Shown: piece after piece, positions 1-8,506 of the stretch
How the letters are laid out: the number at the start of each line of letters is the position of its first letter
Numbering within the stretch: the first letter of the stretch is position 1
Program-made: the position numbers and the translations under genes
Source of the DNA: MGBC163016 sp964631345
GTDB taxonomy: Bacteria > Actinomycetota > Coriobacteriia > Coriobacteriales > Eggerthellaceae
Direction of reading: 5' to 3'
Assembly (NCBI GenBank): GCA_964631345.1
Contig: CAZVWE010000015.1
Location: 1-14,853, forward strand
DNA length: 14,853 nucleotides
The notes under the pieces: generated by a model
The model's input: the letters and a program-made list of their open reading frames with translations, nothing else
Told to the model about the DNA's origin: nothing
The model's database searches: none

Positions 1-426
1 TTAGATCAGTTTTTAGTAATTGATTATAAAGGGTCTACAGATGGACACGATGCCGGTTCAGTTAAGTGCCTAGATGTTGAATCTATTCCTAAATATGTCC
101 AAGTTTTAATTTATGCGACATGTATTCTTAAAGAGGCTAGAAGGCAAAACAGCGATATTAAATGTGTCGGCGCTGTTTATACAGGTTATAGGCAGGGACA
201 ATTAAAGTTGTTTTCGGGTTCTGTGGATAGTAGCGTGCAAGATATATCTAGCCTTGCAACTAAAGGATCTGCCGTGAATGATGATTTTGAAGTATTTCTT
301 GATCAGGTTGAAAATTTCATTTCGGAAAGACTCAAAGGTATTTTTGAAAACAATATAGACGTGCTTCCAAGAAACGACAAAATTTGTGGGTATTGTCCTT
401 ATCTGGAATGTGAGGCGCGCATTTAA
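1..426 (+). CDS. addB: AddB-like helicase-nuclease subunit, C-terminal end (5' truncated by window)
   Basis: The reading frame is open from base 1 to the TAA at 424-426, giving the last 141 residues of a longer protein. It begins inside a RecB-family PD-(D/E)XK nuclease core: the strand LVIDYK carries the catalytic D8 and K10 of the visible fragment, followed by the family's Q-x3-Y helix motif (Q34, Y38). Near the end is C129-x2-C132-x4-C137, matching the C-terminal cysteines that clamp a 4Fe-4S cluster in AddB, AdnA/AdnB and Cas4-type nucleases; the fourth ligand would lie upstream of the window. The next gene is addA, overlapping by one base, and the addB-addA order is the Bacillus arrangement. 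In AddAB this subunit cuts the 5'-ended strand and recognises Chi. The N-terminal helicase-like part is not visible, so an AdnA-type protein cannot be excluded. The nuclease/Fe-S domain is seen; the AddB name rests partly on the neighbour. Confidence 0.8.
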   Translation, partial: LDQFLVIDYKGSTDGHDAGSVKCLDVESIPKYVQVLIYATCILKEARRQNSDIKCVGAVYTGYRQGQLKLFSGSVDSSVQDISSLATKGSAVNDDFEVFLDQVENFISERLKGIFENNIDVLPRNDKICGYCPYLECEARI

Positions 427-3400
427 TGGGGCTTAATAAATCACAAGAGATAATTTGTGGCACACTTGATATGTCTGTAAATGTATCAGCAGGAGCTGGT
501 ACTGGAAAAACCTACACTCTTACACAGAGAATTGTTCGAGCGATAGATGCGATTATTGAATCTAGGGATCTGTTGGACGATGAATGCGCGATAGATCATA
601 TTCTTGCAATTACGTTTACTGAAGCTGCAGCTGCAGAGCTTAAATCTCGTGTTCGTGATGCGCTACTTGAAAGACATTTGGAGACCAAAAATATCGATTA
701 TCTCAAATGCGCTTTGCGTGTTGATTCGTCGTGGATTTCCACAATTCATTCAATGGCTGCAAGAATTTTGCGTGAAAACTCAGTTAGGTTTGGGATTGAT
801 CCGTCGTTTACTGTAATTGATGCGATTGAGGCTGAGGTAATACATAACGAAGCATTCAATAGAGCAATAGTTTTGCAGCGAGAAACAGAAGATTCAGATA
901 TTCAATCTGTATTAGAGTCATTTAGGTTGAATAAGGCTGGGTTTTCACGGGACAGTATTCAAGAGATGATCTCAGCTATTGCAACGCACGTGGAATTCAT
1001 GCCTTTAGGTATGGATGGAATAGAACTTGGAAAAACAAGCAGGCGTCCCATTCAAATTTTGGAAGATATGCGAGGTGTATCCAATAATCTTCTTGCGTGC
1101 TTAAGGGCTGCTGATTTTTCGAAGTCAAAAAGAGCGACAGCCGATGAATATGAAAGGCAGTCTTTAGAGGCATTAGATAGACTTGATGAGTATATTAATC
1201 AATACGTGAATAATTCATTTGATTCGAGTGATTTTCAAGCAGAAGTATACTTTGAAGTTTTATGTTCCTTCCCGTCAACGACTAATGCATTTGGAAATAA
1301 CAGCGGTTTCGATGATGGGTTTATAAAATATCGAAGACAATATATGGAGCTTCTCCGCGAAGCAATTTTTGCATTTGGGTCAAGGCTTACGATTGGAATA
1401 CGTAAGCTTGCATTAGAGGTAGAAAAAATAGCTGATGACCTTAAGCGAACACAGAATGCATTTGAACATTCTGATTTGCTTATAAGATGTAATGAAGAGC
1501 TTGCAAGACCTGAAAACAAAGATCTACTTGTACATTATCAGGATCATTTTGATCAAATAATGCTTGATGAATTTCAGGATACCGACAAGTTGCAGATGCA
1601 GATAGTAAGACGTATTGCAAAAAAAGACATCATTCAGGATTCAGGTAATTTGCCTTCTCGAATTTCTGTTTTGAAAAATGTTTGTACTGTTGGGGATATG
1701 CAGCAAAGTATATATAGGTTTAGAGGCGGAGATGTTCAGGAGACTCTAAATCGCATAGAGGATATTTCTATAGGGGGAGGCAAATTATGCTCTCTGACGG
1801 AAAACTATAGAACCCACGAAGACATTCTGAATGTCGTTGAAAAAGTGTTTTCATCAAATGAGGTTTTTGGGAAGGATTTTCTTTCTTTACAGGCAAAATG
1901 CCCCAATTTGGATATTGATATTGCAAAAGCATTTGAATCTGCACCAAGGGTCAAGTTTGAGTTTATTAATAAAGGATATGTTTCAAAAGCTGATAAAGAA
2001 AACGGAAAAGACTATCCGCTTAACATGGCTGAACTTCGAGAGATAGCAGCAAATGATATAGCTGAACATTTCTCGTGGTTAATTGAAAACGGTGCAAAGC
2101 CAAATGAATTTGCTATTCTTTTGGGAGCAATGACCAATGCACATATATATGCCGATGCGCTTCGGAAACACGGTATTGATAGCATGGTTACAGGTGGATC
2201 AGTATTTTCTAAAACACAGCCAGCACAATTGGTTCAGGCGTTGCTTAACTTTGTAGCTAATAAGCAAGACATGTCATCCCTTTTGACAATTTTGACATCA
2301 CGTTTGGTAAATATTTCAGACGATGCAATCCTTGAGGTTTCAAATAATGTAAAGAAAAGCACAAGTTTTAGGGATAGCTTGGGGGTCTATTTCTTACGGG
2401 GCAATTTCGATGCAATATCGAATTTGCCCATAAAACAAGAACTAATGCGAGCATCAGATTTGCTTCGCAGTTTCTCATCGCTTGCCAAATACGGTGCTGT
2501 ACGCGCTTTAAGGCGCCTTTTTCTAGATAGTGGTCTTTTGGATAGGATCAGTGAAAATGAAAACCCTGATGAACTAGCCTATGCCGGAAACATTAAAAAG
2601 GCACTAAAAATTGTTCAGAGCATTGAGGAAAAGTCTTCGGGAACTGCAGATTTAGCCATTAAATATGCAAAGCATTTGGAACTAGAAAAGGATACTCCAG
2701 GATCTCTTGCTGTGGACAACGCTAATTTTGTTCGAATAATGACAGTGCATGCCTCTAAGGGTCTTGAGTTTAAACATGTTGCAGTATCTGATCTTAGAGA
2801 TGGTGTTCCAAAAGCAGAGAGATTGATTGTTGAAAATGTCAATCAAACAACTTATGTGTCATTAAATCCACCAGATACGTTTATTCCGCAAAATGCTTAT
2901 TCATCTTTGGAGTACATGACTAAAAATTTTTCTTTCGAAGATGAATTTGAATATGATGCGGAAAAAGCTATTGAAGAAGAAAGTAACCCTAGTGACATAC
3001 GCGCAAACATTGAAAAACTTCGACTGGAAAGAGAGCTTGCAGAAGCTAGACGTCTTATGTATGTTGCTATGACACGAGCTCGCGAATCGCTTTTTGTTTG
3101 CCATGTTGCGGATTTTTGTCCTTCAGGAAAATCTGATTATAAGGGTGTTTATGCGGACATAAAAAGGATGTTGCTTGGCCATTTCAACCCTGCATCCGGT
3201 GATTTTGATCTGAACTATAAAGCTGCGTCCAACATAATAGGGTTTACTAGAAAAACGCTTACTCAAAATTCGCTACTCAACGAAGATGTTGATATGGATA
3301 TATCGAATGAAAGTGCAAAAGACTTTGCGTCTTATCAATTAAAAGTCAGTGATGATACATCAACCATTACAAAAGATTGTGAATACGCTGTTCAGACTTT

Positions 3401-4322
3401 TACGATTCCTGTGAAAAAAGCAGAGCCTTTAAAACAACTGATAAGAAAAGATTCTGGAAGATATGGTGTGTTTTCTTATTCTTCAATAAATGAAATACAT
3501 GAACCGTCTGATATGGTGGAAATATTAGGCGTAAGTGCGCATTCAAGTGAAATCGCAACATCTATTGGTACGGCTTTTCATAGGCTTGCTCAAGCATCAA
3601 TAATGAGACTTAATGATATGCGGACTCGCTTAGATTGTTCGATGTCAAAAAATAGCGCATGCGAAAGTACGGCTGATACAAATAAAAATGTCACGAATCC
3701 GGTTACTATAAACACAAATGACGATAGCGCTATTACTGAGTGGGTGTTGTCATATCCAAGCGAAAGCGAGATTCATGCACAAGCTAAGTTTTGCGAGCTA
3801 GATGACAATCAAGTCGAGTATTTAGTTTCTGCTTTAAATCTTTGGTTTGGAAGTGAAATTTCCAAACAACTTGCTTCCTATGATCAAGTTTTAGCAGAAA
3901 TTCCATTTATGACTAAGGTGTCTATTTCGGATGATTATGAGTATCTGACAGGTGAGATTGATGCTCTTGGTTTTAATGATGGGCTCGATGAGGCTTTTCT
4001 CGTTGATTACAAAACAGGTGGAAATCAAGACGAACAACAGGCAGAGCTTTTTGAGAAACATAGGTTGCAAGCCACTTGTTATGCTTATGCCTTACTAAAG
4101 GTTGGCTTTAACAAAGTAAAGGCATCTTTTGTAAGGGTTAATCAGCCAGATCAGCATCGTTTAGGCGAACCGCAAGTAGTACGCTATGAATTTGATATTA
4201 CAGATATGCAAAGGCTGGAAGAGACAATTAAATCTTCATGCGTACACGCTTCTACCGATTCTGTATCTACTGATCCTGTATCCACCGATAATGTATCCAC
4301 CGATCAATCTATTGAAGGCTAA
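426..4322 (+). CDS. addA: AddA ATP-dependent helicase/nuclease subunit
   Basis: This 1298-residue protein is a UvrD/Rep superfamily 1A helicase with a C-terminal RecB-type nuclease, close to the usual AddA length (about 1200). Helicase motifs run in order: Q motif near Q7, Walker A GAGTGKT (23-29), Walker B DEFQDTD (381-387), motif III/IV QQSIYRFRGGD (from Q426), motif V MTVHASKGLEF (772-782), motif VI YVAMTRARESL (from Y879). The nuclease shows H1052 (GTAFHR), D1179 (GEID), D1194 and K1196 (VDYK) and the Q1215/Y1219 helix, so both activities look intact. There is no C-terminal cysteine cluster, which fits AddA rather than AddB. With AddB it unwinds and trims double-strand ends for RecA loading. 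An acidic stretch precedes motif VI (about 830-865), a polar Asn/Thr linker lies at about 1080-1110, and the C-terminus is a degenerate pentapeptide repeat. The ATG overlaps the addB stop and has only a weak purine tract upstream (409-414), suggesting translational coupling. Confidence 0.92.
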   Translation: MGLNKSQEIICGTLDMSVNVSAGAGTGKTYTLTQRIVRAIDAIIESRDLLDDECAIDHILAITFTEAAAAELKSRVRDALLERHLETKNIDYLKCALRVDSSWISTIHSMAARILRENSVRFGIDPSFTVIDAIEAEVIHNEAFNRAIVLQRETEDSDIQSVLESFRLNKAGFSRDSIQEMISAIATHVEFMPLGMDGIELGKTSRRPIQILEDMRGVSNNLLACLRAADFSKSKRATADEYERQSLEALDRLDEYINQYVNNSFDSSDFQAEVYFEVLCSFPSTTNAFGNNSGFDDGFIKYRRQYMELLREAIFAFGSRLTIGIRKLALEVEKIADDLKRTQNAFEHSDLLIRCNEELARPENKDLLVHYQDHFDQIMLDEFQDTDKLQMQIVRRIAKKDIIQDSGNLPSRISVLKNVCTVGDMQQSIYRFRGGDVQETLNRIEDISIGGGKLCSLTENYRTHEDILNVVEKVFSSNEVFGKDFLSLQAKCPNLDIDIAKAFESAPRVKFEFINKGYVSKADKENGKDYPLNMAELREIAANDIAEHFSWLIENGAKPNEFAILLGAMTNAHIYADALRKHGIDSMVTGGSVFSKTQPAQLVQALLNFVANKQDMSSLLTILTSRLVNISDDAILEVSNNVKKSTSFRDSLGVYFLRGNFDAISNLPIKQELMRASDLLRSFSSLAKYGAVRALRRLFLDSGLLDRISENENPDELAYAGNIKKALKIVQSIEEKSSGTADLAIKYAKHLELEKDTPGSLAVDNANFVRIMTVHASKGLEFKHVAVSDLRDGVPKAERLIVENVNQTTYVSLNPPDTFIPQNAYSSLEYMTKNFSFEDEFEYDAEKAIEEESNPSDIRANIEKLRLERELAEARRLMYVAMTRARESLFVCHVADFCPSGKSDYKGVYADIKRMLLGHFNPASGDFDLNYKAASNIIGFTRKTLTQNSLLNEDVDMDISNESAKDFASYQLKVSDDTSTITKDCEYAVQTFTIPVKKAEPLKQLIRKDSGRYGVFSYSSINEIHEPSDMVEILGVSAHSSEIATSIGTAFHRLAQASIMRLNDMRTRLDCSMSKNSACESTADTNKNVTNPVTINTNDDSAITEWVLSYPSESEIHAQAKFCELDDNQVEYLVSALNLWFGSEISKQLASYDQVLAEIPFMTKVSISDDYEYLTGEIDALGFNDGLDEAFLVDYKTGGNQDEQQAELFEKHRLQATCYAYALLKVGFNKVKASFVRVNQPDQHRLGEPQVVRYEFDITDMQRLEETIKSSCVHASTDSVSTDPVSTDNVSTDQSIEG
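4251..4307 (+). repeat. 15-bp in-frame tandem repeat at the 3' end of addA
   Basis: Nearly four copies of a 15-base unit (starts at 4251, 4266, 4281 and a partial one at 4296) encode Ser-Thr-Asp-x-Val repeats, where x is Ser, Pro, Asn. The units differ mainly at the fourth codon and at synonymous positions. The repeat ends 12 bases before the addA stop codon, beyond the nuclease fold, so it is a low-complexity tail and not part of the catalytic domain. It could change copy number by slippage without breaking the frame. Confidence 0.85.
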
Positions 4323-4327
4323 ACATA

Positions 4328-6286
4328 ATGAGGGAAGATCAAAAGAAAAAGATTGATCGAATTAAACGTGAGCTTGCAGAAGTTCCAACACTTCCTGGAG
4401 TTTATCTTTGGAAAGATAAAGACGGAACGGTTATATATGTTGGAAAGGCGAAGCAACTTCGCGCGCGCATGCGGCAGTATATTAATTTCCAAGATACGCG
4501 TGCAAAAATCCCGATGCTTGTAGATGATATTTCATCTTTTGAATATATTGTCACTAAAAATGAGCATGAGTCTTTAGTTTTAGAGAAGAACTTAATCAAT
4601 GAGTTTTCGCCACTTTATAACGCTGACTTTAAAGACGATAAAAGTTATCCATTTATAGCAATAACAAAAGGTGATGTTTTTCCAGCAATTAAGTACACAC
4701 GGGAAAAGCATGTTTCAAAAACCAAGTATTTTGGTCCTTATACAAATGCGCGAGCCGCAAGAGAACTGATCGATATTGCACGAAAGATTGTGCCAATATG
4801 CGCTACGTCATGTGCTGAGTGGAGAGCCCTAAAGCGAAACATAGATAAGCAAATTGAAGCAGGTGTTGATCCTGATGATGCAGTTCAGATAGCTAAACTG
4901 CAAAGTGGGTGTTTTGACTATCACGTTGGGATTGGCCCTGGTGCTTGCGCTGGTGTAATAACCATAGATGAATATGCTCAAAACGTATCAAAGGTAGAAA
5001 AATTCTTATCTGGTAAGCGCGATGACTTTATATCTGAGCTTACAGATTGCATGCATGAGGCTGCATCGGATTTGGATTTTGAAAAAGCATCCCGACTAAA
5101 ATCGCGAATAGATACAATTCAATCGCTTAATGAAAATCAACATGCTGTTACTTCAATAGTTGAAGATGCAGACATTATTGGATTTTTTCGGGAAGAGACA
5201 GTTGCGGGAGTTCATGTCTTTTTAGTAAGAGAAGGCAGAATCATAAATTCAAATGAATTCATCCTTAATAAAGGAAAAGACATTCCCGATGTTGATCTAG
5301 TAAGTAATTTCTTGCTTAGATACTACGATTTCGCCACATCTATTCCGCATGAAGTAATTTTGCGTGAACTCCCAGAAGATACAGATGCAATACAGCAGTG
5401 GTTAACGGAGAGACTTGATTCTGTACACAACGCAAAGGTTAGACTTGTTGTTCCTGCAAGGGGCGAGCGAACAGATTTGCTTGATATGGCAGAAACAAAT
5501 GCAAGACATACGCTTATGCGATACAAAGTTCGTACTAATTATGATGATAAAAGAATCAATACGGCGCTTGCGCAACTTGAGAGCGCACTTGCTTTGGATA
5601 GACCTCCTATGCGAATTGAATGCTTTGATATTTCAACTCTTCATGGTACGAACACCGTAGCCTCAATGGTTGTTTTTACCGGCGGTAAGCCTGACAAGAG
5701 CCAGTACAGACGGTTTAAAATACGCACTCAACTCGATGAAGCTAATGATTTTTTGAGCATGCAAGAAGTTATGTCTAGAAGATATAGCGCAAAGCGCATG
5801 AAAGACGAACGCTTTGGTAAAAAACCTGATCTGATTATCCTTGACGGTGGAAAACCACAACTTACAGCTGCTCTTGCGATGTTTGAGGAGCTTGGAATAA
5901 ACGATATCCCAATAGTTGGTCTTGCTAAACGTGATGAGGAAATTTTTGTTCCATGGCAAGATACAGGGCCTATTGTTTTACCTAGCGGATCTGAGTCCTT
6001 ATATCTTGTAAAGCAGGTACGAGACGAGGCGCATAGATTCGCAATTACTTTTCATAGAGAACTCAGGGGAAAGGCTATGACTCTTTCTATTTTGGATACA
6101 GTTGCAGGAATTGGGCCTGTTCGTAAGAAAGCTTTGTTAAAGAAATTTAAGTCACTAAAGAACCTAAAAGCTGCAAGTTTATCTGAGTTAAAAGAATCAG
6201 GTGTAATTCCTGAGGATGTTGCAGAAGAACTCTATTCAGTATTGCAGCAATATAATAAGAATCATGATAATTGCCAAGATGATTGA
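4328..6286 (+). CDS. uvrC: UvrABC system protein C (excinuclease subunit)
   Basis: UvrC makes both cuts around a bulky DNA lesion after UvrA/UvrB damage recognition. The 652-residue product has the family's full domain order: GIY-YIG endonuclease at about 20-100 (GVY 24-26, IYVG 36-39, metal-binding E86 in LEKNLI), a UVR helix pair for UvrB binding at about 235-268, an RNase H-like 5'-incision domain with the D-D-H set D434 (ECFDIS), D506 (ILDGGKP) and H569 (DEAHRFA), and two helix-hairpin-helix repeats near the end. It is somewhat longer than the usual 600 or so. The cysteine region is unusual: C158 or C162, C195 and C207 are present, but glycine 203 stands where the third Fe-S cysteine is expected, and about 25 extra residues lie between C162 and C195. 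The ATG follows the addA stop by 5 bases, with a GAAGG ribosome site at 4314-4318 inside addA. Its stop lies 32 bases before the chosen rapZ ATG. Confidence 0.97.
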   Translation: MREDQKKKIDRIKRELAEVPTLPGVYLWKDKDGTVIYVGKAKQLRARMRQYINFQDTRAKIPMLVDDISSFEYIVTKNEHESLVLEKNLINEFSPLYNADFKDDKSYPFIAITKGDVFPAIKYTREKHVSKTKYFGPYTNARAARELIDIARKIVPICATSCAEWRALKRNIDKQIEAGVDPDDAVQIAKLQSGCFDYHVGIGPGACAGVITIDEYAQNVSKVEKFLSGKRDDFISELTDCMHEAASDLDFEKASRLKSRIDTIQSLNENQHAVTSIVEDADIIGFFREETVAGVHVFLVREGRIINSNEFILNKGKDIPDVDLVSNFLLRYYDFATSIPHEVILRELPEDTDAIQQWLTERLDSVHNAKVRLVVPARGERTDLLDMAETNARHTLMRYKVRTNYDDKRINTALAQLESALALDRPPMRIECFDISTLHGTNTVASMVVFTGGKPDKSQYRRFKIRTQLDEANDFLSMQEVMSRRYSAKRMKDERFGKKPDLIILDGGKPQLTAALAMFEELGINDIPIVGLAKRDEEIFVPWQDTGPIVLPSGSESLYLVKQVRDEAHRFAITFHRELRGKAMTLSILDTVAGIGPVRKKALLKKFKSLKNLKAASLSELKESGVIPEDVAEELYSVLQQYNKNHDNCQDD

Positions 6287-6309
6287 TTTTGTCAGGCGAC
6301 AAGAAGAAC

Positions 6310-6315
6310 GGAGAG
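6310..6315 (+). promoter_or_regulatory. Ribosome binding site deciding the rapZ start
   Basis: GGAGAG lies 3 bases before the ATG at 6319. An in-frame TTG at 6283 overlaps the uvrC stop and would add 12 residues, but those are non-conserved and the GGAGAG would fall inside the gene. The ATG is therefore preferred. Confidence 0.7.
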
Positions 6316-6318
6316 TCA

Positions 6319-7311
6319 ATGGCCGAAGCATCAGTCAATGATGAAACACCCAGTGTAGTCATTATTACGGGAATGAGCGGCGCTGGAAGAACAGAGGCTA
6401 TGCATGTGTTTGAAGACCTCGGTTATTATTGCGTTGATAATTTGCCTTCAAATCTGATCAGGGAAATGATCACCTTAAATAATCTTGAGGATACAAAAAG
6501 TGCCACTGATAAACAACACGCTTCAAAGAAACTCGCCCTTGTTTGCGATGCCAGAAACGGAGAATTTTTCGGGTCATTACTTGAAGTTGTTAGAGAAATG
6601 CGAGCATCGGGCATAGATTTTCAGATGCTTTTCTTAGACGCTGGCGATGATAGATTAGTTGCAAGATATAAATCAAGCAGACGACGCCATCCAATGTGTA
6701 CAGATGGGACAACCATAGCTCAAGGCATTCAAAGAGAACGCATGCTTTTAATGGAAGTACGGGAAGAATCTGACCATGTGATCGACACAACAGACATGCT
6801 CCCTCAAGTATTGAGGAGCAATCTTCGCTCTTTGTTTGCAAAAGGAAATGAGCGAAAGGGACTAGCTGTAACTGTTTATTCATTTGGTTTTAAGCATGGT
6901 GCGCCTGTGGATGCTGATCTTGTTATGGATGTAAGATTTTTACCTAATCCATACTATGATCCTGATCTTCGGGATTTAACCGGGCTTGATCCTGCTGTTC
7001 GTGATTTCGTAATGCTTCGCGATGAAACTATTGATTTCAAAAAGAAATGGCATGCTTTACTTGATGTTGTTATGCCTGGATATGTGGCTGAAGGAAAACA
7101 ACAGTTAGCAATTGCTATTGGATGTACCGGTGGTCAGCATAGATCTGTTGCGATTGCAGAATCAACAGGAGATTTTCTTAAGGCTCGTGGATATCGCGTC
7201 TCTGTTGCTCATAGGGATATGAAACTGGCAACTGGCGCAACTGATAAAGAAGACGATTTAGAAGAAGGAGAGCGCGCTGATTTTCATATATCGAAGGAAA
7301 AGGCGCAATAA
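6319..7311 (+). CDS. rapZ: RapZ family nucleotide-binding protein (YvcJ-like)
   Basis: From the ATG at 6319 the product is 330 residues, against about 285-300 for most relatives. The N-terminal P-loop is GMSGAGRT (18-25), with arginine 24 in place of the usual Walker A lysine, a form known in actinobacterial members. It is followed by a conserved VDNLP segment. The C-terminal domain, the RNA-binding half in E. coli RapZ, keeps the block C269-TGGQHRS (269-276). In E. coli RapZ delivers the GlmZ/GlmY small RNAs and senses glucosamine-6-phosphate; the Gram-positive YvcJ binds and hydrolyses nucleotides with a less clear role. The extra length comes from a polar insertion near residues 55-70 (before KKLALVCDARN) and an acidic tail rich in Glu and Asp. 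The gene is followed at once by yvcK and then whiA, the conserved trio. The function here is by family; the target is unknown. Confidence 0.93.
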   Translation: MAEASVNDETPSVVIITGMSGAGRTEAMHVFEDLGYYCVDNLPSNLIREMITLNNLEDTKSATDKQHASKKLALVCDARNGEFFGSLLEVVREMRASGIDFQMLFLDAGDDRLVARYKSSRRRHPMCTDGTTIAQGIQRERMLLMEVREESDHVIDTTDMLPQVLRSNLRSLFAKGNERKGLAVTVYSFGFKHGAPVDADLVMDVRFLPNPYYDPDLRDLTGLDPAVRDFVMLRDETIDFKKKWHALLDVVMPGYVAEGKQQLAIAIGCTGGQHRSVAIAESTGDFLKARGYRVSVAHRDMKLATGATDKEDDLEEGERADFHISKEKAQ

Positions 7312-8457
7312 ATGCAAAAATCGCAACCCTTTCATATTGATCCTTCAGCGACAGGCTCTTTTCAAAAGCTTGCTGATATTCCAATAGAAGACGACTTAGA
7401 AGTTGATCTTGATGAGCCTTTTAGTGCTGTTGTAATTGGTGGTGGAACAGGTGCGCCTGTATCCATTAGAACACTACTCTCGTTAGGAATTGACACATCG
7501 TGTGTTGTTGCAATGGCAGATGATGGAGGCTCTACAGGTATTCTTCGAGAAAAAGCAGATGTCACTCCTCCTGGTGATATCAGAAAGTGCATCGTTGCAT
7601 TTGCTGATGATCCACTAGATCCTTTGGTGCGTGCTTTTAAATATCGCCTTGCTATTGCAGATGATCATGCACTAGGGAATTTGATGCTTTCAGCTTTAGA
7701 AGATGCATGCGGGTCTTTTCCTGAGGCTATTCGAATTTGTGAACGCTTACTCAATGCGCAGGGACATGTCTATCCATCTACTCTTGATCACGTTCGGCTA
7801 TCTGCTGTAACTAGGGATGGAAGACGGCTCGATGGCCAAGCCGTTGCATGTCATTCAAAGACCGCTTTAGAGCATGTAAGTCTAACTTCTGAGAATGGTC
7901 AAATAACACCTTATAAGCCCGCCTTAAAGGCTATAAAACAGGCGGACTTGATAGTTTTAGGCCCGGGTTCTTTATTTACATCTATCATTCCCAATCTTTT
8001 AGTGCCTGGGGTTATTGACGCTATCAGGAAATCTCGCGGTTCAGTCTTATTTGTATGTTCGCTTGCAGATGCGCAAGGAGAGACATGGGGACTATCTGCA
8101 AAAGAGCATGTACAAGCGCTTTTTGACCATGGAATGGAAGGTTTGATCGATTATGTATTAATCCATTCAAGTGTGCCACTACGTGCAGAAAGTCCAGCTA
8201 CGGGAAGTTTCTTGGCGGTTTCTGGAGAATCTCCTGAGCATGCATCGATGTCTGATATGGATGACAGTAGTTTATCTGGGGCAATTAGACCTGTAAGCAT
8301 TACGTATAAAGATGTGCTCAAGATCCAATCTAAAGGTCCTGTGGTTATAACAAGAAATATGGTTGATCCTGATCATCCAACATGGCATTCGCCGACCGCT
8401 TTCAGAGATGCGATTCTTCAAGTGGTAAAACTTATGCAATCAAGGCGACGTGGGTAG
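7312..8457 (+). CDS. yvcK: YvcK/GlmR family gluconeogenesis/envelope factor (CofD-like)
   Basis: This 381-residue protein belongs to the CofD-like YvcK family. It shows the Rossmann loop GGGTG (43-47), the signature ADDGGSTG (69-76) followed by PPGDIRKC, and H119-ALGN, all conserved in the UDP-sugar-binding pocket of the family. In Bacillus GlmR/YvcK binds UDP-GlcNAc, stimulates GlmS, and is needed for growth on gluconeogenic carbon sources; in mycobacteria the homologue CuvA affects cell-wall synthesis. Relative to the usual length of about 320, there is an N-terminal extension of about 36 residues and a Ser/Asp-rich insertion at about 300-325. The ATG directly abuts the rapZ stop codon, with a purine-rich AAGGAAAAGG at 7296-7305 as ribosome site, so the two are surely co-transcribed. 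The biochemical role in this organism is inferred. Confidence 0.94.
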   Translation: MQKSQPFHIDPSATGSFQKLADIPIEDDLEVDLDEPFSAVVIGGGTGAPVSIRTLLSLGIDTSCVVAMADDGGSTGILREKADVTPPGDIRKCIVAFADDPLDPLVRAFKYRLAIADDHALGNLMLSALEDACGSFPEAIRICERLLNAQGHVYPSTLDHVRLSAVTRDGRRLDGQAVACHSKTALEHVSLTSENGQITPYKPALKAIKQADLIVLGPGSLFTSIIPNLLVPGVIDAIRKSRGSVLFVCSLADAQGETWGLSAKEHVQALFDHGMEGLIDYVLIHSSVPLRAESPATGSFLAVSGESPEHASMSDMDDSSLSGAIRPVSITYKDVLKIQSKGPVVITRNMVDPDHPTWHSPTAFRDAILQVVKLMQSRRRG

Positions 8458-8506
8458 CTTACAGTGAGATCTTATATGCGAATTCAATTAGCTCAAAAGA
8501 GGTTTT

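Noticed and set aside
208..426. A separate 72-residue gene starting at TTG 208
   Set aside because: The frame is open from base 1 and the upstream codons give a good RecB-family nuclease core, so this is the end of a longer gene.
620..640. Near-palindromic run of GCTGCA inside addA
   Set aside because: It encodes the conserved helicase segment EAAAAEL; alanine codons explain the repetition.
2510..2523. AAGGCGCCTT palindrome followed by T residues inside addA, resembling a terminator
   Set aside because: The palindrome has no loop and cannot form a terminator hairpin; it lies in the middle of an intact coding region.
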